A stretch of 64,000 nucleotides of DNA from Segatella copri (GTDB lineage Bacteria > Bacteroidota > Bacteroidia > Bacteroidales > Bacteroidaceae), in NCBI RefSeq assembly GCF_009495355.1, contig NZ_VZAD01000097.1:19923-83922 (forward strand), given 5' to 3'. Shown here in pieces: positions 24,733-33,504 of the stretch; positions within the stretch are counted from its first letter, which is position 1, and every line of letters starts with the position of its first letter. A program made the translations under genes and the position numbers. Under the pieces are notes generated by a model. That model saw only the letters and a program-made list of their open reading frames with translations, had not been told where the DNA came from and ran no database searches.

Positions 24733-25275
24733 TTATAATCTTGTCATGTGATAACCCATGGCGTTGAGCTGGATGGCTGCGCCCATCAGGTACATCTGGT
24801 GCAGGGCAGCGATGAAACCCCTGAAGGCAGCCTCAGTACCTGGCTCCAGACCTTGATGGATAAGTGTGTTATAGGTACGGGCGGCACACTCTGCCACAAT
24901 GTTCGATAAGCCTTTGTGGGCATACTCGTCCAGCAGCAGAACCTTTTCACAGATGTAGTCATCCATGTGGTCGAAATCTATGCGGTCGCGCAGATAGATA
25001 TACAGATCCTCCACCTTGCCGTATAGCTCCCAGTCCTCATCCCAGTATTTGGCGATGGCCATGCCTACAAACATAATCCAACCCAAGGCTACAGTGGGAT
25101 ACTTGCCAAACTCACGCATGGCATCGGGCAGATAACTCTCGCCAATCTTTGCCCAGAGTGCCTCAATGTCGGGAGCTTCAGGCAGACGCTCATCTATTCG
25201 CCCCACTGAGAGGAGATACTGATGCAGGTCTTCCTTAAATATCAGCTCTATAGGTTTCTTGTTGTTATTCTCCAT
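24733..25275 (-). CDS. conserved protein of unknown function
   Basis: 180 residues, soluble and helical, starting MENNNKKPIELIFKEDLHQ. Features: WAKIGESYLPDAMREF, a GWIMFVGMAIAKYWDEDW segment that is hydrophobic but probably buried, and a C-terminal helix HQMYLMGAAIQLNAMG. I do not recognise a domain with known function. Six bases separate it from the upstream SulP gene on the same strand, so they form one transcript; a role linked to that transporter is possible but unproven. Confidence 0.7.
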   Translation of the reverse strand: MENNNKKPIELIFKEDLHQYLLSVGRIDERLPEAPDIEALWAKIGESYLPDAMREFGKYPTVALGWIMFVGMAIAKYWDEDWELYGKVEDLYIYLRDRIDFDHMDDYICEKVLLLDEYAHKGLSNIVAECAARTYNTLIHQGLEPGTEAAFRGFIAALHQMYLMGAAIQLNAMGYHMTRL

Positions 25276-25281
25276 AACGAT

Positions 25282-26961
25282 TTACTTTTCTATGATTTCG
25301 TTGGCTCTCTTCAATGCCAGGTTGATGTGGCTGCAGATGTTCTCTTCGCCGATGAGGTGATAGAATCCTGCATGCTCCAACTGTCCGTTCACTTTCTCTC
25401 TTACTCCCGAAAGCACAATCTGGATGCCTTCCTTCTTACTCATCTCGCAAAGGTTGGTAAGGTTGTGGATACCTGTAGAATCAACGAAGGGCACCTTACG
25501 CATACGGATGATGCGCACCTTAGGACGGTCGCCAAATGAGGCCATGATTTCCTCAAACTTATTGCCGGCTCCAAAGAAGTAAGGACCATTGATCTCATAC
25601 ACCTCCACACCCTGTGGAATGATGAGGTGATCCAGGTTTCCTGTAGAGAACTCTGCGTCCTGGTTGAGGTCGATCTCCTCGGTGATGGCCTTGACATCAG
25701 TAGTCTCCGACATACGTTTCATGAAGAGCAGACAGGCGATGATGAGTCCCACCTCGATTGCGATGGTGAGGTCGAAGATGATGGTGAGGAAGAAGGTGAT
25801 GAGCAGGACGGTAACGTCGCTCTTAGGATTCTTCATCAGTTCAAGGAACGAGCGCCATCCACACATACCGTAAGAAACGACCACCAGCACACCTGCCAGA
25901 CAAGCCATAGGAATGTACTTGGCCAAAGGCATGAGGAACAGGAAGATAAGCAACAATACCACGGCATGGATGATGCCAGCAACAGGGGTCTTACCGCCAT
26001 TATTAATATTGGTCATGGTGCGGGCTATGGCTCCTGTGGCAGGAATACCGCCAAAGAGGGGAGAGGCAATGTTCGCCAGTCCCTGAGCCACCAACTCGGT
26101 ATTGGAATCGTGGTGGTCGCCGATAACACCATCTGCTACAGTAGCAGAGAGCAAAGACTCGATGGCTCCCAGAATGGCAATGGTGATGGCTGGTGATACC
26201 AAGCTCTTGATGGTTTCCCAGTTCATGTCGGGCACCTGAGCGGCTGGCAACTCATTGCTGATAGAGAAGCGGTCGCCAATGGTCTCGATAGAGAGGACAC
26301 CGGCAAAGTTTTTCAGCAGCAGGGCAACGATGGTCATCAGGATAATAGCTATCAATGAGCCTGGAATCTTCTTGCTGAAACGTGGAGTGACAGCAATAAC
26401 CACCACACTCGCTACACCTATCAGGGCGCACCATGGGTCTATTGTGTCGAAGTTCTGCAGATAGACTCCCCATTTCTCGATAAAGTCGGAAGGGTTGGAA
26501 GGAAGAGTCAGTCCGAAGAGATCTTTGATCTGGGTGGTGAAGATAGTGACAGCGATACCGCTGGTGAATCCCACCACGATGGGATAGGGAATGTACTTGA
26601 TGATGGTACCCAATCGCAGCAGTCCGAAGAGTACGAGAAAGAAGCCAGCCATCAGGGTAGCGATGGTGAGTCCCTCGAAGCCATACTTCTGTATGATGCC
26701 GTAGATGATGATGATAAACGCACCTGTAGGTCCGCCTATCTGCACCTTGCTTCCTCCGAAGAGTGAGATGACGAGACCAGCCACAATGGCTGTGATGATA
26801 CCCTTTTCTGGTGTTACTCCTGATGCAATACCGAACGCAATGGCCAAAGGAAGGGCAACGATGCCCACAATGATACCAGCCATGAGATCGGACATAAATG
26901 TTTTCTTGTTGTAAGTCTTCAAACAAGAAAACAACTTTGTCTGAATGTTGAAAGCCTTCAT
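25282..26961 (-). CDS. SulP family anion transporter with STAS domain
   Basis: 559-residue inner-membrane transporter. The membrane domain (about 20-420) begins with FMSDLMAGIIVGIVALPLAIAFGIASG and QIGGPTGAFIIIIYGI, typical of SulP/SLC26 proteins, and includes SLFGGIPATGAIARTMTNI. A C-terminal STAS domain (about 440-555) has VEVYEINGPYFFGAGNKFEE and PFVDSTGIHNL. Substrates of the family include sulfate, bicarbonate and dicarboxylates; the sequence does not decide. It has its own promoter at 26993-27024. Confidence 0.93.
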   Translation of the reverse strand: MKAFNIQTKLFSCLKTYNKKTFMSDLMAGIIVGIVALPLAIAFGIASGVTPEKGIITAIVAGLVISLFGGSKVQIGGPTGAFIIIIYGIIQKYGFEGLTIATLMAGFFLVLFGLLRLGTIIKYIPYPIVVGFTSGIAVTIFTTQIKDLFGLTLPSNPSDFIEKWGVYLQNFDTIDPWCALIGVASVVVIAVTPRFSKKIPGSLIAIILMTIVALLLKNFAGVLSIETIGDRFSISNELPAAQVPDMNWETIKSLVSPAITIAILGAIESLLSATVADGVIGDHHDSNTELVAQGLANIASPLFGGIPATGAIARTMTNINNGGKTPVAGIIHAVVLLLIFLFLMPLAKYIPMACLAGVLVVVSYGMCGWRSFLELMKNPKSDVTVLLITFFLTIIFDLTIAIEVGLIIACLLFMKRMSETTDVKAITEEIDLNQDAEFSTGNLDHLIIPQGVEVYEINGPYFFGAGNKFEEIMASFGDRPKVRIIRMRKVPFVDSTGIHNLTNLCEMSKKEGIQIVLSGVREKVNGQLEHAGFYHLIGEENICSHINLALKRANEIIEK

Positions 26962-26992
26962 TATTGTGTTATATTTTTCAAAAATTTGGGTG

Positions 26993-27024
26993 CAAAGTTA
27001 CTAATAAATATTCATAATAGCAAA
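26993..27024 (-). promoter_or_regulatory. promoter of the SulP gene
   Basis: Minus-strand TAACTTTG (plus 26993-27000) with TTTTG 20 bases upstream (plus 27021 onward). The ATG at 26961 is about 30 bases downstream. Confidence 0.6.
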
Positions 27025-27052
27025 AAAAACGTAAACTTTACACCCTAAATCT

Positions 27053-27745
27053 TTAATCCATATAATCCACCTTGATGACTATCACTCTTATTTGTTGGTC
27101 GTTAGTGTCGTTTTCCACTTTGGCTATATGCCAGTCGCGAGGGAAGAAAATAAAGAATTCATCGGGATTACTGTCATAGAATCTTGCTTTCTCTACCTGG
27201 TAATCATAGTGTATCACGTCTGGTCGGTACTTGCTGTTGGGCATACTGGTGTAATGGTCGATGATGCCAAAACGCTCCGTTCCCTTTACCACATACTGGA
27301 AATCGATGTGGTGGTTGTGACTCTCGCTCCTTCGTTTTGCCAATGGACCGTTCTGCGAATCCTCTACACTTACCACCAACTGTGTGCCGGGTATTTTGTG
27401 CTTGCCCTTGCTGATGGCGAGCAGGTCGGTATGACTCAGATACTCGAAGAGGGCTTTCCACTGTGCAGGGTTTTTTTGATATTGCAGATAGAAGTCTACG
27501 AGATTCACGCTGCTGTGGGGCTTGGCCTGCACGAAACCATTGCGCCACTCGCCCGACTCTGCCCACTGTTGCGCCTTCTTGATGAGGTCGGGTTGATTGC
27601 CATAATACTGGGTATAGTAACCCTTGACCTGTGTTTGTGGCTTGCTCAGATCCTTTGTCTTCGTCTGTGCCTTTGCATAAGCGAAAGAGCAGAGTAGGGC
27701 GCATGCCATGAAACTCTTTATGAGATACAGATAGCTTTTCTTCAT
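27053..27745 (-). CDS. secreted YhcH/YjgK/YiaL-like protein (DUF386-type cupin)
   Basis: 230 residues from ATG 27745; an upstream ATG at 27769 would lengthen the signal peptide and is less likely. Signal peptide MKKSYLYLIKSFMACALLCSFAYAKAQ. The domain core shows ESHNHHIDFQYVVKGTERFG, the metal-binding His pattern of the YhcH/EbgC family, and FFIFFPRDWHIAKV with another conserved His. Such proteins are linked to sugar or sialic-acid use, possibly as mutarotase-like or binding proteins. Its place after uxaB suggests a role with uronates. Being exported is unusual for the family. Confidence 0.8.
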   Translation of the reverse strand: MKKSYLYLIKSFMACALLCSFAYAKAQTKTKDLSKPQTQVKGYYTQYYGNQPDLIKKAQQWAESGEWRNGFVQAKPHSSVNLVDFYLQYQKNPAQWKALFEYLSHTDLLAISKGKHKIPGTQLVVSVEDSQNGPLAKRRSESHNHHIDFQYVVKGTERFGIIDHYTSMPNSKYRPDVIHYDYQVEKARFYDSNPDEFFIFFPRDWHIAKVENDTNDQQIRVIVIKVDYMD

Positions 27746-27770
27746 ATTTGAATAAAGTTTGAATAACAAA

Positions 27771-27803
27771 AAAGAGGATTCTCCCGAAGGAGGAATCCTC
27801 TTT
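27771..27803 (-). terminator. terminator after uxaB
   Basis: Stem aaagaggattc (27771-27781) / gaatcctcttt (27793-27803), extended by two G-C pairs. On the minus strand the loop is the stable UUCG tetraloop closed by C-G, followed by TTTTTTGTT. A strong intrinsic terminator for uxaB, placed 40 bases after its stop. Confidence 0.85.
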
Positions 27804-27843
27804 ACATTATGTTCAAAAAATTTACATCAGTCTTAGTTTCCGA

Positions 27844-29325
27844 TTACAGAATGGTCTTAACAGCCTCGAGCATACCCTTCTCCTGGATGAGGTCGAGATC
27901 CTTCTTAACCAACTCTGTCAAGCCAGGAACAGTCTTGTTGAGGTCTTCCTTCCAGATGTAGTCGAAAGCAAGAACACCCTCAGCCACCTTCTGAGTATCG
28001 CCAGTAGCCCAGAGCTCTGTCAGCTTGTCGATAATCTTTTGGTCGTCCTGTGGCTTGATCTCTGCACCGTCAGCTCGCTTGCCACCCTTGTAATAAGTGA
28101 TGATAGCAGCCAAACCGAATACCAAGCCCTGTGGCAACTCACCCTTACGCTCCAAGTAGATCTTCACGCCTGGGAGGTCGCGAGTCTCATACTTAGGGAA
28201 TGAGTTGAGCATGATACTTGTTACCTGGTGGTCAACAAATGGGTTCTCGAAGCGCTCCAATACGTCAGAAGCAAACTTCTGCAACTCGTCCATTGGCAGG
28301 TTAAGAGTCTGCATCAACTCATCGAACTGTACTTTGTGGATGTACTTGCCCAATACTGGGTGCTCGCAAGCATCGCGTACGATGTTTACACCGCTCAGGT
28401 AAGTGACAGGGCTCAATACAGTGTGAGGACCGTTGAGCAGTGTTACCTTACGCTCGTGGTATGGCTTCTCGTTGTCGGTGATGAGAACGTGCAGACCAGC
28501 CTTGTGAGCAGGGAATTCTTCCTGCATCTGCTCTACAGTCATATTCTCAGCCTTCTCGATTACCCAGAGGTGGAAGCTCTCAGCCTTAACTACGAGGTTG
28601 TCCTTGTAGCAAACCTTCTGCTGAATTTCCTTGATGGTATCACGTGGGAAACCAGGAACGATACGGTCTACGAGAGTAGCGCATACGTAGCAGTGGTTGG
28701 TGAACCACTCCTTGAAGCCTTCGTAGTCAGCGCCCATGTCACCCTTCCAAAGTTCAATGTACTGATAGATGCACTCCTTCAGGTGGTGACCGTTGAGGAA
28801 GATCAACTCACAAGGCATCAGAATCATACCCTTAGTTGGGTCGCCCTCGAAGAACTTGTAGCGATGGAACAGCAACTGTACCAACTTACCTGGATAAGAA
28901 GCAGCAGGAGCATCAGTAAACTTGCAAGAATCATCGAATGCGATACCAGCCTCAGTTGTGTTAGAGATGATGAAACGCATCTCTGGCTGCTCTGCCAAAG
29001 CCATAAAGGCCTGATTTTGAGAATATGGATTGAGTGCACGGCTAATCACGTCGATACGCTCAAGAGTATTGATGGCCTGACCATTCTCCTTACCCTGAAG
29101 GTTTACATGGTAGAGGCAGTCCTGACCATTCAGCCAGTCAACCATACCGCCAGCCAAAGGCTGAACGACAACAACAGAACCGTTGAAGTCGGTCTTCTTG
29201 TTCATATTCCATACAATCCAGTCAACAAATGCGCGAAGGAAGTTGCCCTCACCAAACTGGATAATTTTCTCTGGCATAACGCTCTTTGGAGCAGTACGCT
29301 TGTTCAAAGATTTAAGCTCTTTCAT
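27844..29325 (-). CDS. uxaB: tagaturonate reductase (altronate oxidoreductase)
   Basis: NAD-dependent reduction of D-tagaturonate to D-altronate in galacturonate breakdown. 493 residues of the mannitol-dehydrogenase family. Visible: N-terminal KIIQFGEGNFLRAFVDW (nucleotide-binding), FIISNTTEAGIAF, PCELIFLNGHHLKE, CATLVDRIVPGFP, and LLNGPHTVLSP with catalytic-region residues. A TACCTTTG box (plus 29368-29375) precedes it. Together with the SDR upstream and the secreted pectin enzymes it indicates uronate catabolism. Confidence 0.92.
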   Translation of the reverse strand: MKELKSLNKRTAPKSVMPEKIIQFGEGNFLRAFVDWIVWNMNKKTDFNGSVVVVQPLAGGMVDWLNGQDCLYHVNLQGKENGQAINTLERIDVISRALNPYSQNQAFMALAEQPEMRFIISNTTEAGIAFDDSCKFTDAPAASYPGKLVQLLFHRYKFFEGDPTKGMILMPCELIFLNGHHLKECIYQYIELWKGDMGADYEGFKEWFTNHCYVCATLVDRIVPGFPRDTIKEIQQKVCYKDNLVVKAESFHLWVIEKAENMTVEQMQEEFPAHKAGLHVLITDNEKPYHERKVTLLNGPHTVLSPVTYLSGVNIVRDACEHPVLGKYIHKVQFDELMQTLNLPMDELQKFASDVLERFENPFVDHQVTSIMLNSFPKYETRDLPGVKIYLERKGELPQGLVFGLAAIITYYKGGKRADGAEIKPQDDQKIIDKLTELWATGDTQKVAEGVLAFDYIWKEDLNKTVPGLTELVKKDLDLIQEKGMLEAVKTIL

Positions 29326-29436
29326 GATTTGTTTTGTTGTTTATATTGTTTCTAATTATTTCTGCTGCAAAGGTATAAAAATATCCTTTACGTTATACAT
29401 TTATGTTGCAAAAATGTTGCGTAAAGGTTTGCGTTG

Positions 29437-30249
29437 TTACATGGCGAAAATATTAAAACCACCATCCACTACAGCCACAGTACCTGTTACGAATGATGCA
29501 GCATCGCTCATCAGATACTGGATAGTGCCGCAGTGTTCTTCTGGTTTACCCATACGTCCGAACGGAGTCTGGCGGATAACATCCTTTCCGCGCTCTGTGT
29601 AGGTTCCGTCGGGATTGGTAAGGAGCGCACGGTTCTGCTCGGTGATGAAGAAACCTGGAGCTATGGCATTTACACGGATACCCTCACCAAACTTCTTGGC
29701 TGTCTCGTGAGCCATATATGCTGTAAAGTTGGAGATGCCTGCCTTGGCTGCTGCATAACCGCAGACACGGGTCATTGGGCGGAAGGCTGCCATAGAAGAG
29801 AAGTTGATGATGCTTCCCTTTCCTGCCTCTACCATTGGATGCAGGAATACTTGTGTAGGTATAACAGTACCTGTGAGGTTCAGATTCAGCACCGTCTGAA
29901 ACTGCTCTGTCTCCAAGTCAAAGAAAGTCTGGTCGGGGCCGATCGTTGCGCCCTTCATGTTTCCACCGGCAGCATTGAGCAGGGTGTCTACCTTACCATA
30001 TTTAGCGAGGATATCCTTGCAGTTCTGCTCTACGATCTCCTTGTTCATCACATCGCTCTTGAAGAAAGAAGCCTCACCGCCTGCTTGTTTGATGTCTTCC
30101 ACAATAGCGTTGCCTACTTCTTCTTTACGTCCCAGGATGGCAACTTTGGCTCCCTCGAGAGCCAAATACTTGGCGATAGTTTTTCCCAATACGCCTGTTC
30201 CACCTGTGATGACCACAACATAATCTTTAATGTCGAAAAGATTGCTCAT
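29437..30249 (-). CDS. SDR family oxidoreductase, probable fructuronate reductase (D-mannonate oxidoreductase)
   Basis: 270-residue short-chain dehydrogenase with VVITGGTGVLGKTIAKYLA (Gly-rich NAD(P) site), NAAGGN, Ser in INFSSMAAF, catalytic YAAAK, and VNAIAPGFFITEQN. In Bacteroidota, SDRs of this length and N-terminus (SNLFDIKDYVVVITGG) accompany mannonate or altronate genes and serve as fructuronate reductase; that assignment is inferred from similarity memory and the adjacent uxaB. It has its own strong promoter at 30332-30363. Confidence 0.85.
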   Translation of the reverse strand: MSNLFDIKDYVVVITGGTGVLGKTIAKYLALEGAKVAILGRKEEVGNAIVEDIKQAGGEASFFKSDVMNKEIVEQNCKDILAKYGKVDTLLNAAGGNMKGATIGPDQTFFDLETEQFQTVLNLNLTGTVIPTQVFLHPMVEAGKGSIINFSSMAAFRPMTRVCGYAAAKAGISNFTAYMAHETAKKFGEGIRVNAIAPGFFITEQNRALLTNPDGTYTERGKDVIRQTPFGRMGKPEEHCGTIQYLMSDAASFVTGTVAVVDGGFNIFAM

Positions 30250-30331
30250 GATTTTTTTGAATTGTTTGAATAATAAATAGTTAATAAAGGTGATGCTACA
30301 ATCATACTCATTGTCATCTTCGCTTCATTTG

Positions 30332-30363
30332 CAAAATTAGCGCATTTTTATTGAATAAGCAAA
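30332..30363 (-). promoter_or_regulatory. promoter of the SDR gene
   Basis: Minus-strand TAATTTTG (plus 30332-30339) and TTTG (plus 30360-30363), 20-base spacer. Leader of about 75 bases. Confidence 0.65.
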
Positions 30364-30486
30364 TATTTAGCTGTGTTTTTTCTCACTACATTCTCTTTTC
30401 GTACTTTCTACAACCATTTCGCGTGAGAAACTGGCTTATTTCGTCTTTTTTTTCTTATTCCTTCCTTCATTTCGTTCGATGTCTAC

Positions 30487-30527
30487 AAAAAAAACAACTC
30501 AACTTTCACAAATGTGGAAGTTGAGTT
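30487..30527 (-). terminator. strong intrinsic terminator
   Basis: Stem AACTCAACTT (30496-30505) / AAGTTGAGTT (30518-30527) extended by CAC/GTG. On the minus strand it is followed by eight T (plus 30487-30494). It lies just after the nitroreductase remnant and ends whatever reads through it. Confidence 0.85.
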
Positions 30528-30573
30528 AATGATCTATTGTATTGTGGTTTATCGGCCAAAGGCCTATATGTCC

Positions 30574-30676
30574 TTACTCCATGAACTTAATCATGTCGTC
30601 ACGTCTTGGTTTGGCCGCTGGTGCTTCGTCAGGATAACCGAGGGCGATGCAGTAAAGAAGCTGAACACAGCATAAG
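30574..30676 (-). pseudogene. C-terminal remnant of a nitroreductase-family gene
   Basis: Minus-strand reading ends ...QLLYCIALGYPDEAPAAKPR, then RDDMIKFME and TAA (30574-30576). 'ALGYPDE-P-KPR' is the usual C-terminus of FMN-dependent nitroreductases. Upstream the frame closes at a TGA within a few codons and the rest of the gene is absent; the J-domain gene ends only about 20 bases away. A decayed fragment, with no start codon of its own. Confidence 0.55.
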
Positions 30677-30697
30677 TTGAGTAAGAACACTCAACTT
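30674..30697 (-). repeat. hairpin abutting the J-domain gene, sharing its stem with the 30496 terminator
   Basis: AAGTTGAGT (30674-30682) and ACTCAACTT (30689-30697), loop aagaac. The arms equal those of the terminator at 30496-30527, so the nitroreductase fragment is bracketed by like stems. No T run follows on the minus strand, so termination here is doubtful. Confidence 0.6.
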
Positions 30698-31476
30698 TAT
30701 AATCCACGAGCCTTGAAGATACGTTCCTTGGCATCATTGATCTCTTGGAACTTTTTCTCGGCAGCCCTGCGGACATCCTCGCCAAGGGCAGCCACCTTGT
30801 CGGGGTGATGCTTGAGAGCCATCTTGCGATAGGCACTCTTCACCTCATCATTGGTAGCCGATGGCGATATGCCGAGTACACGATAAGCATCGTCGAGACT
30901 TGAAGCCGAAGAAGCTCCACTGCGGAGGTTGAGCATCTGGTCAAGTTCGTCAGCACTAAGTCCTAAGTGATAGGTAACCTCTTTCAGCGCTGTGAGTTCC
31001 TCAGCCGGCACCTGACCGTCGGCCTGGGCTATCATGACCAGGAAATTGAGCAACTGAAGGCGCTGTTCGTACATCATACTGTTGCGAATCTGCTGACAGC
31101 TGTCCTGAATCACGCTGCGATATTGCAAAACACCTACACGCTTCTGCTCCTCAAAAAGTTTCAGAAGAATCTGCTCGCCCTGTGTCATGGCTCCCAAACC
31201 GAAGTTCTGGCGTAAGAAGCGACGCACGAGCTCCATCTCGGAATGCATCACCTTGCCGTCGGCCTTGATGATGTAAGAGGCAAGAACAAGTAACGAGAAC
31301 ATGAACGAGTTGCGTTGTCCCTCGCTGCTATTTCTTTCCTGCTTTCCTGTATCCTGGCGGTTTACCTCGTTAAGTCCATGTTCGAAGAGAGAGCCTAAGG
31401 CATAGCCTGCCAAGGCTCCCAACGGACCACCTGTGATGAATCCGAGTACACCGCCAATCCATTTTCCTGCTCCCAT
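30697..31476 (-). CDS. TerB/DjlA-like protein with C-terminal J domain
   Basis: 259 residues. The N-terminus has a Gly-rich hydrophobic stretch (WIGGVLGFITGGPLGALAGYALGSLF) that may insert in the membrane. The middle (about 60-170) is a TerB-like helical domain (VLASYIIKADGKVMHSEME, IAQADGQVPAEE). The C-terminal J domain (about 195-259) has the HPD motif in LKHHPDK, which recruits and stimulates DnaK. The layout is that of DjlA-type co-chaperones. Forty bases downstream of the MaoC gene on the same strand. Confidence 0.9.
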   Translation of the reverse strand: MGAGKWIGGVLGFITGGPLGALAGYALGSLFEHGLNEVNRQDTGKQERNSSEGQRNSFMFSLLVLASYIIKADGKVMHSEMELVRRFLRQNFGLGAMTQGEQILLKLFEEQKRVGVLQYRSVIQDSCQQIRNSMMYEQRLQLLNFLVMIAQADGQVPAEELTALKEVTYHLGLSADELDQMLNLRSGASSASSLDDAYRVLGISPSATNDEVKSAYRKMALKHHPDKVAALGEDVRRAAEKKFQEINDAKERIFKARGL

Positions 31477-31515
31477 TGTCGTTTCTGTTTTTGGAAATGA
31501 TGCTTAGCAACTTAA

Positions 31516-31980
31516 TTAGTTGAAGTAATACAAGAAGGTGGCAATACCGGAAAGGGCAGGCTTGCGCTGACCTTCTATCTCGATATCGAACTTGATGCTT
31601 GCCTTGCAGATACCACGAAGGTTCTGAATGTCATGAAGGGTTGTCACAAGGCGAACACGTGAGCCGGTGATGACAGGCTGACCGAAACGCATCTCGTCCA
31701 TGCCATAGTTGACCAACATCTTGATGTTGTGTACTTCTACAATCTGCTGCCACATGTAGGGTAACAAAGAAAGGGTGAGGTAGCCATGAGCGATAGTGCT
31801 GTGGTAAGGACTCTCTACTTTTGCACGCTCCACGTCTACATGTATCCACTGTGGGTCGAGTGTTGCATCAGCAAACTTGTTGATACGTTCCTGGTCTACC
31901 TGCAACCACTCTGATTCACCTAATCTCTCACCTAAGTGAGATGCAAATTCCTCGTAAGAATTGATAATTAATTTTGCCAT
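31516..31980 (-). CDS. MaoC family (R)-specific enoyl-hydratase-like protein
   Basis: 154-residue hot-dog-fold protein. The hydratase motif is clear: FADATLDPQWIHVDVERA with the catalytic Asp-x4-His, then SPYHSTIAHGYLTLSLLP. Predicted to hydrate trans-2-enoyl thioesters; the physiological substrate cannot be told. Same strand as the J-domain gene (39-base gap), likely one transcript. Confidence 0.9.
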   Translation of the reverse strand: MAKLIINSYEEFASHLGERLGESEWLQVDQERINKFADATLDPQWIHVDVERAKVESPYHSTIAHGYLTLSLLPYMWQQIVEVHNIKMLVNYGMDEMRFGQPVITGSRVRLVTTLHDIQNLRGICKASIKFDIEIEGQRKPALSGIATFLYYFN

Positions 31981-32068
31981 AGTTTTGAATATATTATTTT
32001 TATAGTTTTTTCTTTATTATGAAGTGGAAATATTGAATATTCTCCAGGAAATTCTCCTTCTTTCCTCA

Positions 32069-33328
32069 TTAGTCTCTTCTGAAAATGTCGCGTGTATAGA
32101 CTTTCTCATTCACATCATTCAGAACAGGGTCGTAACGGTTGGCGATGATGGCCTGACTCTGTTTCTTGAACTCCTGCAAGTCGTTGACAACACGGCTGCC
32201 GAAGAAGGTACTGCCATCCTCGAGGGTTGGCTCATAGACTATCACCTGTGCACCTTTAGCCTTGATGCGCTTCATAACTCCCTGGATACTGCTCTGGCGG
32301 AAATTGTCACTGTTGCTCTTCATCGTGAGTCGATACACTCCGATAGTGCAAGGGTGTTCTTTCTGAGGATCATAGCTGCTGTTATCCTTATAGAAATAAT
32401 ATCCAGCCATACTGAGCACTCGGTCGGCGATAAAGTCCTTACGGGTGCGGTTGCTCTCAACAATGGCTTGAATAAGGTTCTCAGGAACATCGGCATAGTT
32501 GGCCAGCAACTGTTTGGTGTCCTTAGGCAGACAGTAACCTCCGTAGCCAAACGACGGGTTGTTATAGAAAGAACCGATGCGAGGGTCGAGTCCCACACCA
32601 TCGATGATCGACTTCGTTTCAAGCCCCTTCATCTCGGCATAAGTGTCTAATTCGTTGAAGAAACTCACACGCAGTGCCAGATATGTGTTGGCAAAGAGCT
32701 TGACAGCCTCGGCCTCGGTAAGTCCCATAAACAGGGTGTCAATATCCTGTTTGATAGCTCCTTCCTGCAGGAGTGAGGCAAAGGTATGTGCTGCTTGGTC
32801 GAGTCGCTCGTCGCCCTCAGGACGGCCTACGATGATGCGGCTGGGGTAAAGGTTGTCGTACAGCGCCTTGCTCTCACGTAAAAACTCGGGAGCGAAGATA
32901 ATGTTGTCGCAATGATACTTCTTTCGTACATTCTCCGTGTAACCTACGGGAATGGTGCTCTTGATGACCATGATGGCATCAGGATTGACACGCATCACCA
33001 ACTCGATAACTTCCTCAACGTGAGTCGTGTCGAAGTAGTTTTTTACAGGATCATAGTTGGTAGGGGTGGCTATAACAATGAAATCGGCATTCTTGTATGC
33101 TTCTTCTCCATAGGTTGTCGCCTTGAGATGCAAATCCTTCTCTGCCAAATACTTCTCAATGTAATCGTCTTGTATGGGTGACTGACGATTGTTGATAAGG
33201 TCCACCTTTTCTGGCACTACGTCAACAGCCGTCACCTGATGGTGCTGGCTCAGCAGCGTGGCTATGCTCAGACCAACGTAGCCTGTACCAGCTACCGCAA
33301 TACGAATATTTTTGTTTACTGTTTCCAT
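32069..33328 (-). CDS. ugd: UDP-glucose 6-dehydrogenase
   Basis: Oxidises UDP-glucose to UDP-glucuronate for capsule or lipopolysaccharide sugars. 419 residues from [10 protein letters not shown] (ATG 33328); the longer frame to 33388 runs across the promoter at 33386-33393 and is rejected. NAD site [48 protein letters not shown], and the catalytic cysteine in [13 protein letters not shown]. The Ugd/WbpO-like group is large and close homologues use UDP-GlcNAc or GDP-mannose, but the E. coli Ugd-like size and motifs favour UDP-glucose. Confidence 0.87.
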   Translation of the reverse strand: METVNKNIRIAVAGTGYVGLSIATLLSQHHQVTAVDVVPEKVDLINNRQSPIQDDYIEKYLAEKDLHLKATTYGEEAYKNADFIVIATPTNYDPVKNYFDTTHVEEVIELVMRVNPDAIMVIKSTIPVGYTENVRKKYHCDNIIFAPEFLRESKALYDNLYPSRIIVGRPEGDERLDQAAHTFASLLQEGAIKQDIDTLFMGLTEAEAVKLFANTYLALRVSFFNELDTYAEMKGLETKSIIDGVGLDPRIGSFYNNPSFGYGGYCLPKDTKQLLANYADVPENLIQAIVESNRTRKDFIADRVLSMAGYYFYKDNSSYDPQKEHPCTIGVYRLTMKSNSDNFRQSSIQGVMKRIKAKGAQVIVYEPTLEDGSTFFGSRVVNDLQEFKKQSQAIIANRYDPVLNDVNEKVYTRDIFRRD

Positions 33329-33385
33329 TATTATAACTTTTAAAAGTTTTGTCGAAATGTAGCTTACCTTAATTATAATGTTATG

Positions 33386-33417
33386 CAAAGGTACATTCTT
33401 TTTTAGACTTGACCAAA
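33386..33417 (-). promoter_or_regulatory. ugd promoter
   Basis: Minus-strand TACCTTTG (plus 33386-33393) with TTTG 20 bases upstream (plus 33414-33417). Predicted leader about 50 bases. Confidence 0.65.
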
Positions 33418-33504
33418 TATAGATGGTAAGAGTTTTCTAAAATCAATAAAAATGACCTACTTCTCTCTTTATACCTTAATTAATAAGGCTGAGCTCAACA
33501 GGCT

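Noticed and set aside
28228..29355. 375-codon plus-strand frame opposite uxaB
   Set aside because: Antisense shadow of a well-conserved gene; the translation is unlike any protein family.
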